64,000 nucleotides of DNA. Origin: Terrisporobacter mayombei. GTDB taxonomy: Bacteria > Bacillota > Clostridia > Peptostreptococcales > Peptostreptococcaceae. The notes under the pieces were generated by a model. It had not been told where the DNA came from, made no database searches, and saw only the letters and a program-made list of their open reading frames with translations. This document shows positions 56,982-64,000 of this stretch, piece by piece (position 1 is the first letter of the stretch; every line of letters starts with the position of its first letter). The stretch is taken from positions 806,001-870,000 of the forward strand of contig NZ_JAHZMP010000001.1 of NCBI RefSeq assembly GCF_020748465.1. The letters are read 5' to 3'. The position numbers were made by a program, and so were the translations under genes.

Positions 56982-57740
56982 CTAAAATAATGATTTTATC
57001 TCTATATTCTCCTCTTTTAATTTTCTATTTATTTTTTTTACAAACTCCAGTGCTTTTATTCCATCTCCATGAACACAAATAGAATCAGCTTTTATATCTA
57101 TATATTTTCCACTTATCGTTTTTACTTGTTTTTTTACTATCATATCTATTACTCTGTCTATTGCTTCTTCTTCATCAGTTATTACAGCTCCATCTTTTTT
57201 TCTACTTACTAAAGTACCATCTTCTTCATATGCTCTATCAGCAAAAACTTCACTGGCACATTTAAGCCCAACATCTTCACCTGCACGAATTAGCTCGCTT
57301 TCACTTAGTCCCAAAAGTATAATTTCTTTATCAAATTTATATATAGCTTCACATATAGCTTTTGATAAGTTATAATCTTTTGCTGCCATATTATACAGCG
57401 CTCCATGAGGCTTCACATGATTAAGTTTTATATTTGCACTTTTACAAAATCCATATAGTGCTCCTATTTGATATTTTGTATATGATTTAGCTTCCTCCAA
57501 AGAAATATCCATATTTCTTCTTCCAAATCCCATCAAATCTAAAAATCCTGGATGAGCTCCTATTGATACGTTATTTTCTTTTGCTAATTTAACAGTTTTC
57601 TCCATTACAACTGGATCTGATGCATGAAAACCACAAGCTATATTAACAGAAGAAACATATTTAATAATTTCTTCATCTAATCCTAATTTATATCTCCCGA
57701 AACTTTCCCCTAAGTCACAATTTAAGTCTACTCTATACAT
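56982..57740 (-). CDS. pxpA: 5-oxoprolinase subunit PxpA (LamB/YcsF family)
   Basis: Part of the PxpABC ATP-dependent 5-oxoproline hydrolase. 252 residues from the ATG at 57740 (GGGGGAAG 5 nt upstream; a TTG 15 nt earlier lies inside that site). Family motifs: [14 protein letters not shown] at 3-16, [35 protein letters not shown], and SICVHGDG near the C-terminus. Fourth-to-last in the operon order pxpB-pxpC-accB-accC-DUF1445-pxpA-NRAMP. Confidence 0.96.
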   Translation of the reverse strand: MYRVDLNCDLGESFGRYKLGLDEEIIKYVSSVNIACGFHASDPVVMEKTVKLAKENNVSIGAHPGFLDLMGFGRRNMDISLEEAKSYTKYQIGALYGFCKSANIKLNHVKPHGALYNMAAKDYNLSKAICEAIYKFDKEIILLGLSESELIRAGEDVGLKCASEVFADRAYEEDGTLVSRKKDGAVITDEEEAIDRVIDMIVKKQVKTISGKYIDIKADSICVHGDGIKALEFVKKINRKLKEENIEIKSLF

Positions 57741-57762
57741 AACTTCTTCCCCCAAAACTTAT

Positions 57763-58548
57763 TTAGTCTTTTAAATCTTCATTTTTAATGTCAGTAATTA
57801 GCATGTGACCTGGAGAATGAGTTATTACTATATTAGGTTTCACATTCATAACTACAGATTGAGGCGTTACTCCGCAAGGCCAAAATATTGGTACTTCACC
57901 TTTTTTAATTGTTACACTATCTCCAAATTCAGGACTATTAATATCTTCAATTCCAATCACTGTAGGATCTCCAATATGAATTGGTGTACCATGAACTTTT
58001 GGAAACTGTTCAGTTACTGTAACTGCTTTTATCACCTGATCATAAGGAATAGGTCTCATACTTACTACCATATTTCCTTTAAACATCCCTGCTTCTTTAC
58101 ATTCAATATTGGTTTTATACATTGGCACATTGCACCCTGTGGTAATATGCCTTACTTCAATATGATTTTTTATTAGTTCTGATTCAAAAGAAAAACTACA
58201 TCCTATTAAGAAGCTAACAAAATCTTCTTGCCAAAATTCTTCTACTTCCTCATATTCTCCCCTTAATATTCCGTTTTCATATACTCGATACTTCGGAATA
58301 TCTTTTGCAATATCCACATCTTTTGCAATATATTTTAAGTTTCTACTTCCAGTATCTGACACTTCTAAAATAGGACATGACTTTGGATTTCTTTGTGTAA
58401 ACAAAAGAAAGTCATAAGCTAAATCTTTAGGTAAAATTACTAAATTTGCCTGAGCATAACCACTACACATACCAGAAGTTGGTTTTGTGTACTTGCCCTC
58501 TCTAATCATTTGTCTAACTTTAACTGGTGACTCTTTTGAGTAATCCAT
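57763..58548 (-). CDS. DUF1445 putative hydro-lyase / D-glutamate cyclase-like
   Basis: 261 residues of the DUF1445 family. A mammalian member (DGLUCY) converts D-glutamate to 5-oxo-D-proline. Signatures: GKYTKPTSGMCSGYAQANLVILP, FLIGCSFSFESELI, ITTGCNVPMYKTNIEC, VSMRPIPYDQV, GTPIHIGDPTVIGI, and FWPCGVTPQ, ending TDIKNEDLKD. Its place between accC and pxpA supports a role around 5-oxoproline. Gap to pxpA 22 nt. Confidence 0.92.
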   Translation of the reverse strand: MDYSKESPVKVRQMIREGKYTKPTSGMCSGYAQANLVILPKDLAYDFLLFTQRNPKSCPILEVSDTGSRNLKYIAKDVDIAKDIPKYRVYENGILRGEYEEVEEFWQEDFVSFLIGCSFSFESELIKNHIEVRHITTGCNVPMYKTNIECKEAGMFKGNMVVSMRPIPYDQVIKAVTVTEQFPKVHGTPIHIGDPTVIGIEDINSPEFGDSVTIKKGEVPIFWPCGVTPQSVVMNVKPNIVITHSPGHMLITDIKNEDLKD

Positions 58549-58567
58549 TTTTATCCCCCCATTTTTA

Positions 58568-59905
58568 TCATAGCAATTCTTCTATAAATCCTGTATCTGC
58601 TTTCCCCTGCACATAAACTGGATTATTCATAAGAGAATATTGAAAATTAGCATTAGTTTCAATTCCGCTTACAACTAATTCATCTAGAGCTATTTTCATT
58701 TTTTCTATAGCTTCACTTCTATTGCATCCATGAACTATAATCTTACATATCATAGAATCATAATTCATTGGTATTTTATATCCACAATATATAAAAGTAT
58801 CAACCCTAACTCCATTGCCTCCTGGAAGGTTCAGTGAAGTTATTTCTCCTGGACATGGTAAAAAATTATTAGCTGGATTTTCTGCATTTATTCTACATTC
58901 AATGGCATGTCCTTTTATCTTCACGTCATCTTGTGTTAAAGATAATGTCTCACCATAAGCAATCTTTATTTGTTCTTTAATTAAATCTACACCTGTAACC
59001 ATTTCTGTTACTGGATGTTCTACTTGAATTCTTGTATTCATTTCAATAAAATAAAAATTTAAATCCTCATCCATTAAAAATTCAATAGTACCTGCATTTT
59101 CATAGTTTACTGCTTTTGCCGCCTTTACTGCCATGTTTCCTAATTTTTTTCTAGTTATTTCATCAATAACAGGTGAAGGTGATTCTTCTATCATTTTTTG
59201 GTGATTTCTTTGTATAGAACAATCTCTTTCACCTAGGTGAATCACATTTCCATAACTATCTCCTAAAATTTGAACTTCTATATGTTTAGGATTTTTAATA
59301 TATTTTTCAACATACATAGTATCGTCATTAAATGCATTTACTGATTCTATCTGAGCTAAATTAAATAGTGTTTCAAAATCTTCTTCTTTTTCTACTATTC
59401 TCATGCCTTTTCCACCACCACCAGAAGATGCTTTAACTATTACAGGGTATCCTATTTCGTCTGCAATTTTTTTACCATCTTCACTTATATATATAGGTGC
59501 TTTACTTCCTGGAACAACAGGAACACCAGCTTCAATCATTGTGTTTCTTGCTTTTGATTTATTTCCCATAGCATCAATTATTTTACTATCTGGACCTATA
59601 AATTTAATGTTTTGTGATTTACATAACTCAACAAACTCACTTTTTTCTGACAAGAAACCAAATCCTGGGTGAATTGCATCTGACTTTGTTACTATAGCTG
59701 CACTTACAATTTTACTCATATCTAAATAACTTTCTCTTGGATTTGCCTCTCCAATACAAATCTTCTCATCGGCCAAAACTGTATGAAGTGAATTTTCATC
59801 TACTTTAGAATATACTGACACTGTCTTTATACCTAAAGTTTTACAAGCTCTAATTATACGAACTGCTATCTCTCCCCTATTTGCAATTAATATTTTATTA
59901 AACAT
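58568..59905 (-). CDS. Biotin carboxylase subunit (AccC-like) of the pxp operon
   Basis: 445 residues, ATP-grasp biotin carboxylase. Contains IANRGEIAVRIIRACKTLG, the glycine loop KASSGGGGKGMR near residue 160-170, RDCSIQRNHQKMIEESP, EFLMDEDLNFYFIEMNTRIQVEHPVTEMVTGVDLI, and GHAIECRINAENP. Would carboxylate biotin on the adjacent carrier (gap 16 nt). No accA or accD here, so acetyl-CoA carboxylase is not complete in this operon; a role with pxpB/pxpC is more plausible. Confidence 0.94.
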   Translation of the reverse strand: MFNKILIANRGEIAVRIIRACKTLGIKTVSVYSKVDENSLHTVLADEKICIGEANPRESYLDMSKIVSAAIVTKSDAIHPGFGFLSEKSEFVELCKSQNIKFIGPDSKIIDAMGNKSKARNTMIEAGVPVVPGSKAPIYISEDGKKIADEIGYPVIVKASSGGGGKGMRIVEKEEDFETLFNLAQIESVNAFNDDTMYVEKYIKNPKHIEVQILGDSYGNVIHLGERDCSIQRNHQKMIEESPSPVIDEITRKKLGNMAVKAAKAVNYENAGTIEFLMDEDLNFYFIEMNTRIQVEHPVTEMVTGVDLIKEQIKIAYGETLSLTQDDVKIKGHAIECRINAENPANNFLPCPGEITSLNLPGGNGVRVDTFIYCGYKIPMNYDSMICKIIVHGCNRSEAIEKMKIALDELVVSGIETNANFQYSLMNNPVYVQGKADTGFIEELL

Positions 59906-59921
59906 AACTATTCTCCCATAA

Positions 59922-60353
59922 TTAAAGTACTTTTATTTTTATTAGACTCTGACCATATTCAACAGTATCATTGTTATTAATTAAAATGTCCTCAACTATT
60001 CCATCGTAATTACATTTCACTTCATTCATAACTTTCATAACTTCAATTATACCTATTATTTGCCCTTTAGATATTTTATCCCCTGTAGCAATATACGGTT
60101 CTTCCTCAGGCGATGGAGAGTTATAAAAAGTTCCTATAAGCGGAGATTTAATATACTCAAAATTATCAGATTCTATTTTTTCAACATCATCTTTTATTTC
60201 TAAATCTTCATTTTGCAAGACCGATTGTGTATATGCAGTCTCTCCCCTATTCTTCTCTATTTTTATTTTTGTATTTCCCTCTTTAAAAGAAAATTTAGTA
60301 AGTGTAGATTTATCTATTGCTTCAATTAATTCTAATATTTCTTCAAAGTCCAT
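59922..60353 (-). CDS. Biotin carboxyl carrier protein (AccB-like) of the pxp operon
   Basis: 143 residues. N-terminal segment MDFEEILELIEAIDKSTLTKFSF resembles AccB. The biotinyl domain covers about 70-143, with biotin-accepting Lys107 in EVMKVMNE. The usual motif is EAMKMMNE, so Ala and Met around the lysine are both Val here, a possible sign of a specialised carrier. Encoded between pxpC (25-nt gap) and the biotin carboxylase. Confidence 0.93.
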   Translation of the reverse strand: MDFEEILELIEAIDKSTLTKFSFKEGNTKIKIEKNRGETAYTQSVLQNEDLEIKDDVEKIESDNFEYIKSPLIGTFYNSPSPEEEPYIATGDKISKGQIIGIIEVMKVMNEVKCNYDGIVEDILINNNDTVEYGQSLIKIKVL

Positions 60354-60378
60354 GTTAATGCCCCCTTTTTCAAACTTG

Positions 60379-61389
60379 CTATTTGCTATTTAACAATATT
60401 TCTATTTTCTTAGATGTATTTCTTGGATTTAATACTTCTATACATGGTCTGTTAATTTGTTTCTTAATCTCATTCATTTTTTTGATTTTATCTCTATAAA
60501 TCTGTTGTGCTTTTTCTAAAGATATTTCTTCAAATCTTATTTTGTCTCCAGTTTTTCTTTGAGCTAGTTTTCCAATATCTAAGGAAATAACAGTTGCAAT
60601 TTTTGTATAACCACCTGTTGTCTGTCTATCGCTTAACATTATAATTGGTTTTCCATGGGAAGGTACTTGTATTGATCCTAGAACAATTCCATCAGATATA
60701 ATATCTGCCGATGTTTTATGTTCTATAATAGGTCCATCTAATCTACATCCCATCCTATCAAATTCCTTTGTTACCTCATATTTTTCATTTAAAAATGTAT
60801 AAATTCCGTTTTCTGTAAAAGCATCATCTTGTGGTCCTAATATTACCCTTAACACAATTTCTTTTTCTTCTTCTAACTTAAGATCTAGCTTTCTAGATAA
60901 GTAATTTTCTAAATATACCTTTGGCCAAGAAAATTCAATAAAATCTCCATCTTTCAACGTTCTTCCTTTATATCCACCTAAAGAGCATTTCACATTTGTT
61001 GATTTGCTCCCCATTACTTTATCAATTTTTAATCCTCCACAAAAAGCTATATATGCCCTAGCTCCTATTTGTGAATCTGTAAAGGATAAAATATCATCTT
61101 TCTTAACAAGTAAAGCTTTATACATGGAGACCTTTTCTCCATTTATTTTTGGATTTAAATCGCCACCAGTTATAGATATAAAATTTTCTTCTGTAAATTT
61201 TATTTTAGGTCCAATCAAAGTTATTTCCAGACCTGCTTCATCTTCTTGATTATCAACTAGAAGATTTCCAATTGATAAAGATTTTTTATCCATGGCTCCA
61301 CATACAGAAAACCCCGCATCTTGATAACCGATTCTTCCAAAATCCTGTACAGAAGTATATAGTCCAGATTGTAGTATTTCAATTCCCAA
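60379..61389 (-). CDS. pxpC: 5-oxoprolinase subunit PxpC (KipA, biotin-dependent carboxyltransferase fold)
   Basis: 336 residues. Motifs SGLYTSVQDFGRIGYQDAGFSVCGAMDKKS near the N-terminus, then ITGGDLNPKING, ARAYIAFCGGLKIDKVMGSKST, RVILGPQDDAF, and DGIVLGSIQVPSHGKPIIMLSDRQTTGGYTKIATV. Homologous to half of the carboxyltransferase domain of urea carboxylase. The gene starts 3 nt after the pxpB stop. Forms a heteromer with PxpB. Confidence 0.96.
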   Translation of the reverse strand: MGIEILQSGLYTSVQDFGRIGYQDAGFSVCGAMDKKSLSIGNLLVDNQEDEAGLEITLIGPKIKFTEENFISITGGDLNPKINGEKVSMYKALLVKKDDILSFTDSQIGARAYIAFCGGLKIDKVMGSKSTNVKCSLGGYKGRTLKDGDFIEFSWPKVYLENYLSRKLDLKLEEEKEIVLRVILGPQDDAFTENGIYTFLNEKYEVTKEFDRMGCRLDGPIIEHKTSADIISDGIVLGSIQVPSHGKPIIMLSDRQTTGGYTKIATVISLDIGKLAQRKTGDKIRFEEISLEKAQQIYRDKIKKMNEIKKQINRPCIEVLNPRNTSKKIEILLNSK

Positions 61390-61391
61390 CG

Positions 61392-62111
61392 CTATGCACT
61401 CCCTTCAACCACATTACATTCATAAATTCCTTTATCTACTAAGTCTTTTATTTTGTAATATTCTTTTTTGCTTATTGGTGTAAATTTTATATAATCTCCA
61501 GCTTCATATAAAATTACCCTATTTCTATTTGAATCATATGGTTTAATAGGTGTTCTTCCTATAATCCTCCACCCACCTGGAGATGCTAATGGGTAAATTC
61601 CTGTCTGCTCCCCGCCAATTCCTACTGCTCCTGCTTCTAGTTTTAATCTTGGGTTTTCTAATCTTGGTGTGACTAACCTTTCATTCATTCCTCCCAAGTA
61701 TGCAAAGCCTGGTAAAAACCCTAGCATATATATTAAGTATTCTTTTGAACTGTGTAGTTTAATAACTTCTTCTTTAGATAATTTTGTATATTGACTTACA
61801 AAGTCTAAATCTTCTCCAAATTCTTCATCATAGCAAACTGGAATTTCTATAACCTTTCTTATTTTCTTATTCTCAACATCTATTGTTTTAAATAAATCAG
61901 TTATAATCTCTTTTACTTCACTAAAAAATAATTTTTCCGGATTATAATAAACTAATAGCGCTTTAAAAGAGGGTACTGTTTCTATTATTCCATCTATATT
62001 TAATGATTTGATTTTTTTATTAAAAACTCTAATCTTATTATTAATTTCATAATTAATTTCATCGCCAAATTCTAAAGTTAGTGCCGAGTCCCCCACTGGT
62101 GAACATTTCAT
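61392..62111 (-). CDS. pxpB: 5-oxoprolinase subunit PxpB (KipI family)
   Basis: 239 residues. Family motifs: GDSALTLEFGDEI at 7-19, IPVCYDEEFGEDLDFV, YLIYMLGFLPGFAYLGGMNERLVTPRLENPRL, AGAVGIGGEQTGIYPLASPGGWRIIGRTPIKPYD. Homologous to the other half of the urea carboxylase carboxyltransferase domain, and to the Bacillus KipI kinase inhibitor. First gene of the seven-gene operon, preceded by a TTGCAA-N17-TACAAT promoter. Confidence 0.96.
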   Translation of the reverse strand: MKCSPVGDSALTLEFGDEINYEINNKIRVFNKKIKSLNIDGIIETVPSFKALLVYYNPEKLFFSEVKEIITDLFKTIDVENKKIRKVIEIPVCYDEEFGEDLDFVSQYTKLSKEEVIKLHSSKEYLIYMLGFLPGFAYLGGMNERLVTPRLENPRLKLEAGAVGIGGEQTGIYPLASPGGWRIIGRTPIKPYDSNRNRVILYEAGDYIKFTPISKKEYYKIKDLVDKGIYECNVVEGSA

Positions 62112-62190
62112 TATTACACCTCCATTATGATTTAAAATTCAAATCACTTTTCAAAATATACCTTTATTTATCATATTTACCTTAGTATAA

Positions 62191-62219
62191 ATTGTATATT
62201 ACAAAGTTTATTTTTGCAA
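62191..62219 (-). promoter_or_regulatory. Candidate promoter of the pxp operon
   Basis: Minus strand TTGCAA (62214-62219), 17-nt spacer, TACAAT (62191-62196), about 80 nt before the pxpB ATG. A TATACT just downstream is an alternative -10. Confidence 0.5.
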
Positions 62220-62470
62220 TATATTTTTCTTAACTTGCATATTATTTTTAATTAATAATAACATATTCTCTTCCAATCTATATAAACCTTAGATTTTAAG
62301 GTGTTTTTATAGTTTTGTTTACCATATCTAATATTTAATACTTGATTATTTTGCATGTATGAATTTCTTTAATTCATATATGTCATTTTTCGAACCTTTA
62401 ATTTCAATTATCTGAAAATTTAGTTATCTTATTTTTTTGAATGAATATACTATTTCACCTTCAAGTTTTA
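62220..62470. other. AT-rich gap between pxp operon promoter and ABC remnant
   Basis: About 250 nt with no frame, repeat or RNA motif that I recognise. Might include the decayed downstream end of the ABC transporter locus. Confidence 0.35.
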
Positions 62471-62511
62471 AAATAACCATAGAATATCCAATGAATGAAT
62501 TATCCTATGGT
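62471..62511 (-). terminator. Terminator after the ABC ATPase remnant
   Basis: ACCATAGGATA / TATTCTATGGT stem (one G-T) with a 14-nt loop and TATTTT on the minus strand. Confidence 0.55.
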
Positions 62512-62522
62512 CTAATATACAT

Positions 62523-62834
62523 TTATATAGTTTCTTTTTTACTCAAATCAAGTTCGTAAATCACATCTGCATTTTCACATACATTTTGAGAATGCGTTAC
62601 AATAATAACAATTTTTTTCTTCTTTAGCTAATTTTTTAAATATCTTTAATATTTCATTTTCCGTCTTTCTATCCAAGCTACCCGTAAGTTCATCTGCTAG
62701 AATCATATGAGAAACTTTTGCTATAGATATCCTTTGTTGCTTTCCTCCTGACAACTTTAATATCATTCTATTGACACGGATGCGTCGAGACCTACATTTT
62801 TTAATAATTCTATAACCCTTAAATATTTCTTAAT
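62523..62834 (-). pseudogene. Fragment of an ABC transporter ATPase (LolD/MacB type)
   Basis: Three frames on the minus strand together spell the back half of an ATPase. First IKKYLRVIELLKNVGLDASVS. Next LSGGKQQRISIAKVSHMILADELTGSLDRKTENEI, i.e. the ABC signature and a Walker B with Leu for Pro. Last, after a change in a run of seven A (about 62616), IVIIVTHSQNVCENADVIYELDLSKK. Walker A half and any permease are absent. Likely once part of an antimicrobial-peptide or lipoprotein-type exporter. Not functional. Confidence 0.88.
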
Positions 62835-62903
62835 TTATCTCCTTATTATGGATATAATGACATTGCTATATTTTTCAAAATTCTTTTAATTCACCTTTTA
62901 TAA

Positions 62904-62941
62904 TAAAAAAGTTCCTAAGATAATAATCTTAGGAACTTTTT
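62904..62941 (-). terminator. Terminator of the PTS gene
   Basis: AAAAAAGTTCCTAAGAT / ATCTTAGGAACTTTTT perfect hairpin, 30 nt after the PTS stop codon. Confidence 0.9.
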
Positions 62942-62970
62942 CGTTATAAACTTTTATTATTAAAAAGCTT

Positions 62971-64000
62971 TTACCCGCAAAGCTTTTTAAATTCATCTGC
63001 CACAAATTGTACATGAGTACCAATTATAACTTGTACACTAGTTTTGCCAGGTCTTATCACACCTGCCACACCAGCTAATTTTATAAGTTTTTCATCAACT
63101 AACGATTGATCTTTTACCTCTAAACGAAGTCTTGTTATACAATTATCTATAGAAGTTATATTCTCACTTCCACCAAGACCTTTTAATATTAGCTCAGCAG
63201 TGACAGCATAATCATTATTTGATGTAGCTACACTTTCTTTTAAAACAACCTCGTCATCATCTTCTCTACCAGGAGTTTTTAAATTAAATTTAGTTATTGC
63301 AAATCTAAATGTTACATAATATAAAACTGCAAATACTAAACCTATTGGTAATAACATTAATGGATTTTCTGCCATTGGAGCTTTGAAACTTAAGAACCAG
63401 TCAACAAATCCTGCTGAGAAGTTAAATCCAGCTCTTGTTGGTAGCATAGCACAAACTGCCATTGATATACCTGTTAATCCTGCATGTAATACATACAAAC
63501 CTGGAGCTAAGAACATGAATGCAAATTCTAATGGTTCTGTAACTCCTGAGAAGAATGCAGAGAAAGATGCTGCTAATAATAATCCATACACAGCTGCTTT
63601 CTTTTCTTTTTTAGCAGTATGGTACATTGCTAAAGCTGCCGCTGGTAAACCAAACATCATAACTGGAAAGAATCCTGTCATATACATGCCTGTCACACCT
63701 GGAGTTCCTGTTCCTCCCCAGAAGCTCGCTATATCATTTATTCCTGCAACATCAAACCAGAATACTGAGTTTAATGCATGATGTAACCCAGTTGGTATTA
63801 ACAATCTATTGAAGAATCCATATATCCCAGCACCTATTGGTCCTGCAGATATTATACCTTTACCAAATGATACTAATGCATTGTATACTATTGGCCATAC
63901 TAAGAATAATATAACAGCTACTATAACTGAGAATAATGCAGTTACTATAGCAACACTTCTCTTACCACTAAAGAATGATAACCAACTTGGTAATTTTGTA
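62971..64000 (-). CDS. nagE: PTS system GlcNAc/glucose-specific IICB component, 5' end outside window
   Basis: Phosphotransferase permease; the frame stays open to the window edge (343 C-terminal residues seen). IIC helices with FGKGIISAGPIGAGIYGFFNRLLIPTGLHHALNS, then FWGGTGTPGVTGMYMTGFFPVMMFGLPAAALAMY and SFSAFFSGVTEPLEFAFMF. After a hydrophilic linker (GREDDDEVVLKES) comes the IIB domain with phospho-Cys in NCITRLRLEVKD. No IIA domain follows. Sequence fits the GlcNAc branch (NagE) best; glucose is the alternative. The entry motif order and TGLHHALNS favour GlcNAc. Confidence 0.88.
   Translation of the reverse strand, partial: TKLPSWLSFFSGKRSVAIVTALFSVIVAVILFLVWPIVYNALVSFGKGIISAGPIGAGIYGFFNRLLIPTGLHHALNSVFWFDVAGINDIASFWGGTGTPGVTGMYMTGFFPVMMFGLPAAALAMYHTAKKEKKAAVYGLLLAASFSAFFSGVTEPLEFAFMFLAPGLYVLHAGLTGISMAVCAMLPTRAGFNFSAGFVDWFLSFKAPMAENPLMLLPIGLVFAVLYYVTFRFAITKFNLKTPGREDDDEVVLKESVATSNNDYAVTAELILKGLGGSENITSIDNCITRLRLEVKDQSLVDEKLIKLAGVAGVIRPGKTSVQVIIGTHVQFVADEFKKLCG

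Overview
The window is low-GC (roughly 30% by eye) Firmicute DNA. It comes from a spore-forming anaerobic clostridium, most likely a Peptostreptococcaceae relative of Clostridioides difficile (Paraclostridium, Paeniclostridium, Romboutsia or Terrisporobacter type). This rests on the sporulation genes (spoIVA, sigE, sigG, spoIIGA, spoVD, spoVE), the YIEGIA gene family, the ileS-divIVA-ylmH-sepF order, TTG starts and strong GGAGG ribosome binding sites. The species is not determinable without a search. Almost everything is on the minus strand and reads from high to low coordinates.

Layout: 1-6.9 kb holds ileS with a T-box leader, then divIVA, ylmH, yggT, sepF, yggS and an HlyD-like gene (division-site selection and envelope genes). 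7.0-11.4 kb is a patch with a decayed DMT transporter, a DUF1540 gene, serS and an alanine/glycine:Na+ symporter behind a structured leader. 11.4-19.6 kb has spoIVA-gpsA-plsY-der, a DUF512 radical-SAM gene and a YIEGIA trio. 19.7-23.2 kb has a PhoPR-like two-component system, pgeF, nrdR and ylmC. 23.3-25.9 kb is sigG-sigE-spoIIGA with recognisable sporulation promoter signals. 26.0-38.5 kb is a rearranged division and cell-wall (dcw) cluster: ftsZ, ftsQ, murA, murG, spoVE, murD, mraY, murF, spoVD, ftsL. A 4-kb segment (lipoprotein, MATE pump, metY with a SAM-I riboswitch) separates this from rsmH-lgt-cpsB (42.4-44.9 kb).

45.1-56 kb is mixed: the M16 peptidase-like pair linked to EF-P modification, ychF, a flavin/PLP-oxidase-like protein, sstT, a broken cytosine deaminase, a split Hanks-kinase module facing a helix-turn-helix regulator, and metA. 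55.6-62.2 kb is one seven-gene operon: pxpB, pxpC, accB-like, accC-like, DUF1445 (D-glutamate cyclase-like), pxpA and an NRAMP-like carrier. It looks like a 5-oxoproline/D-glutamate pathway with its own biotin carboxylase and carrier protein. The window ends with a broken ABC ATPase and the 3' part of a PTS GlcNAc/glucose transporter.

How the genes work together: spoIIGA processes pro-SigE, SigE drives spoIVA (coat basement), and SigG acts later in the forespore. The mur/mra/spoVE/spoVD genes build lipid II and polymerise it at septa and in the spore envelope. MetA carries Glu111, which predicts acetyl transfer, so it should feed O-acetylhomoserine to MetY. The most interesting items are the complete split urea-carboxylase-like enzyme set in the pxp operon with a transporter lacking canonical NRAMP metal ligands, the split kinase/HTH module, and two long hairpins that bury the ribosome binding sites of spoIVA and murA.
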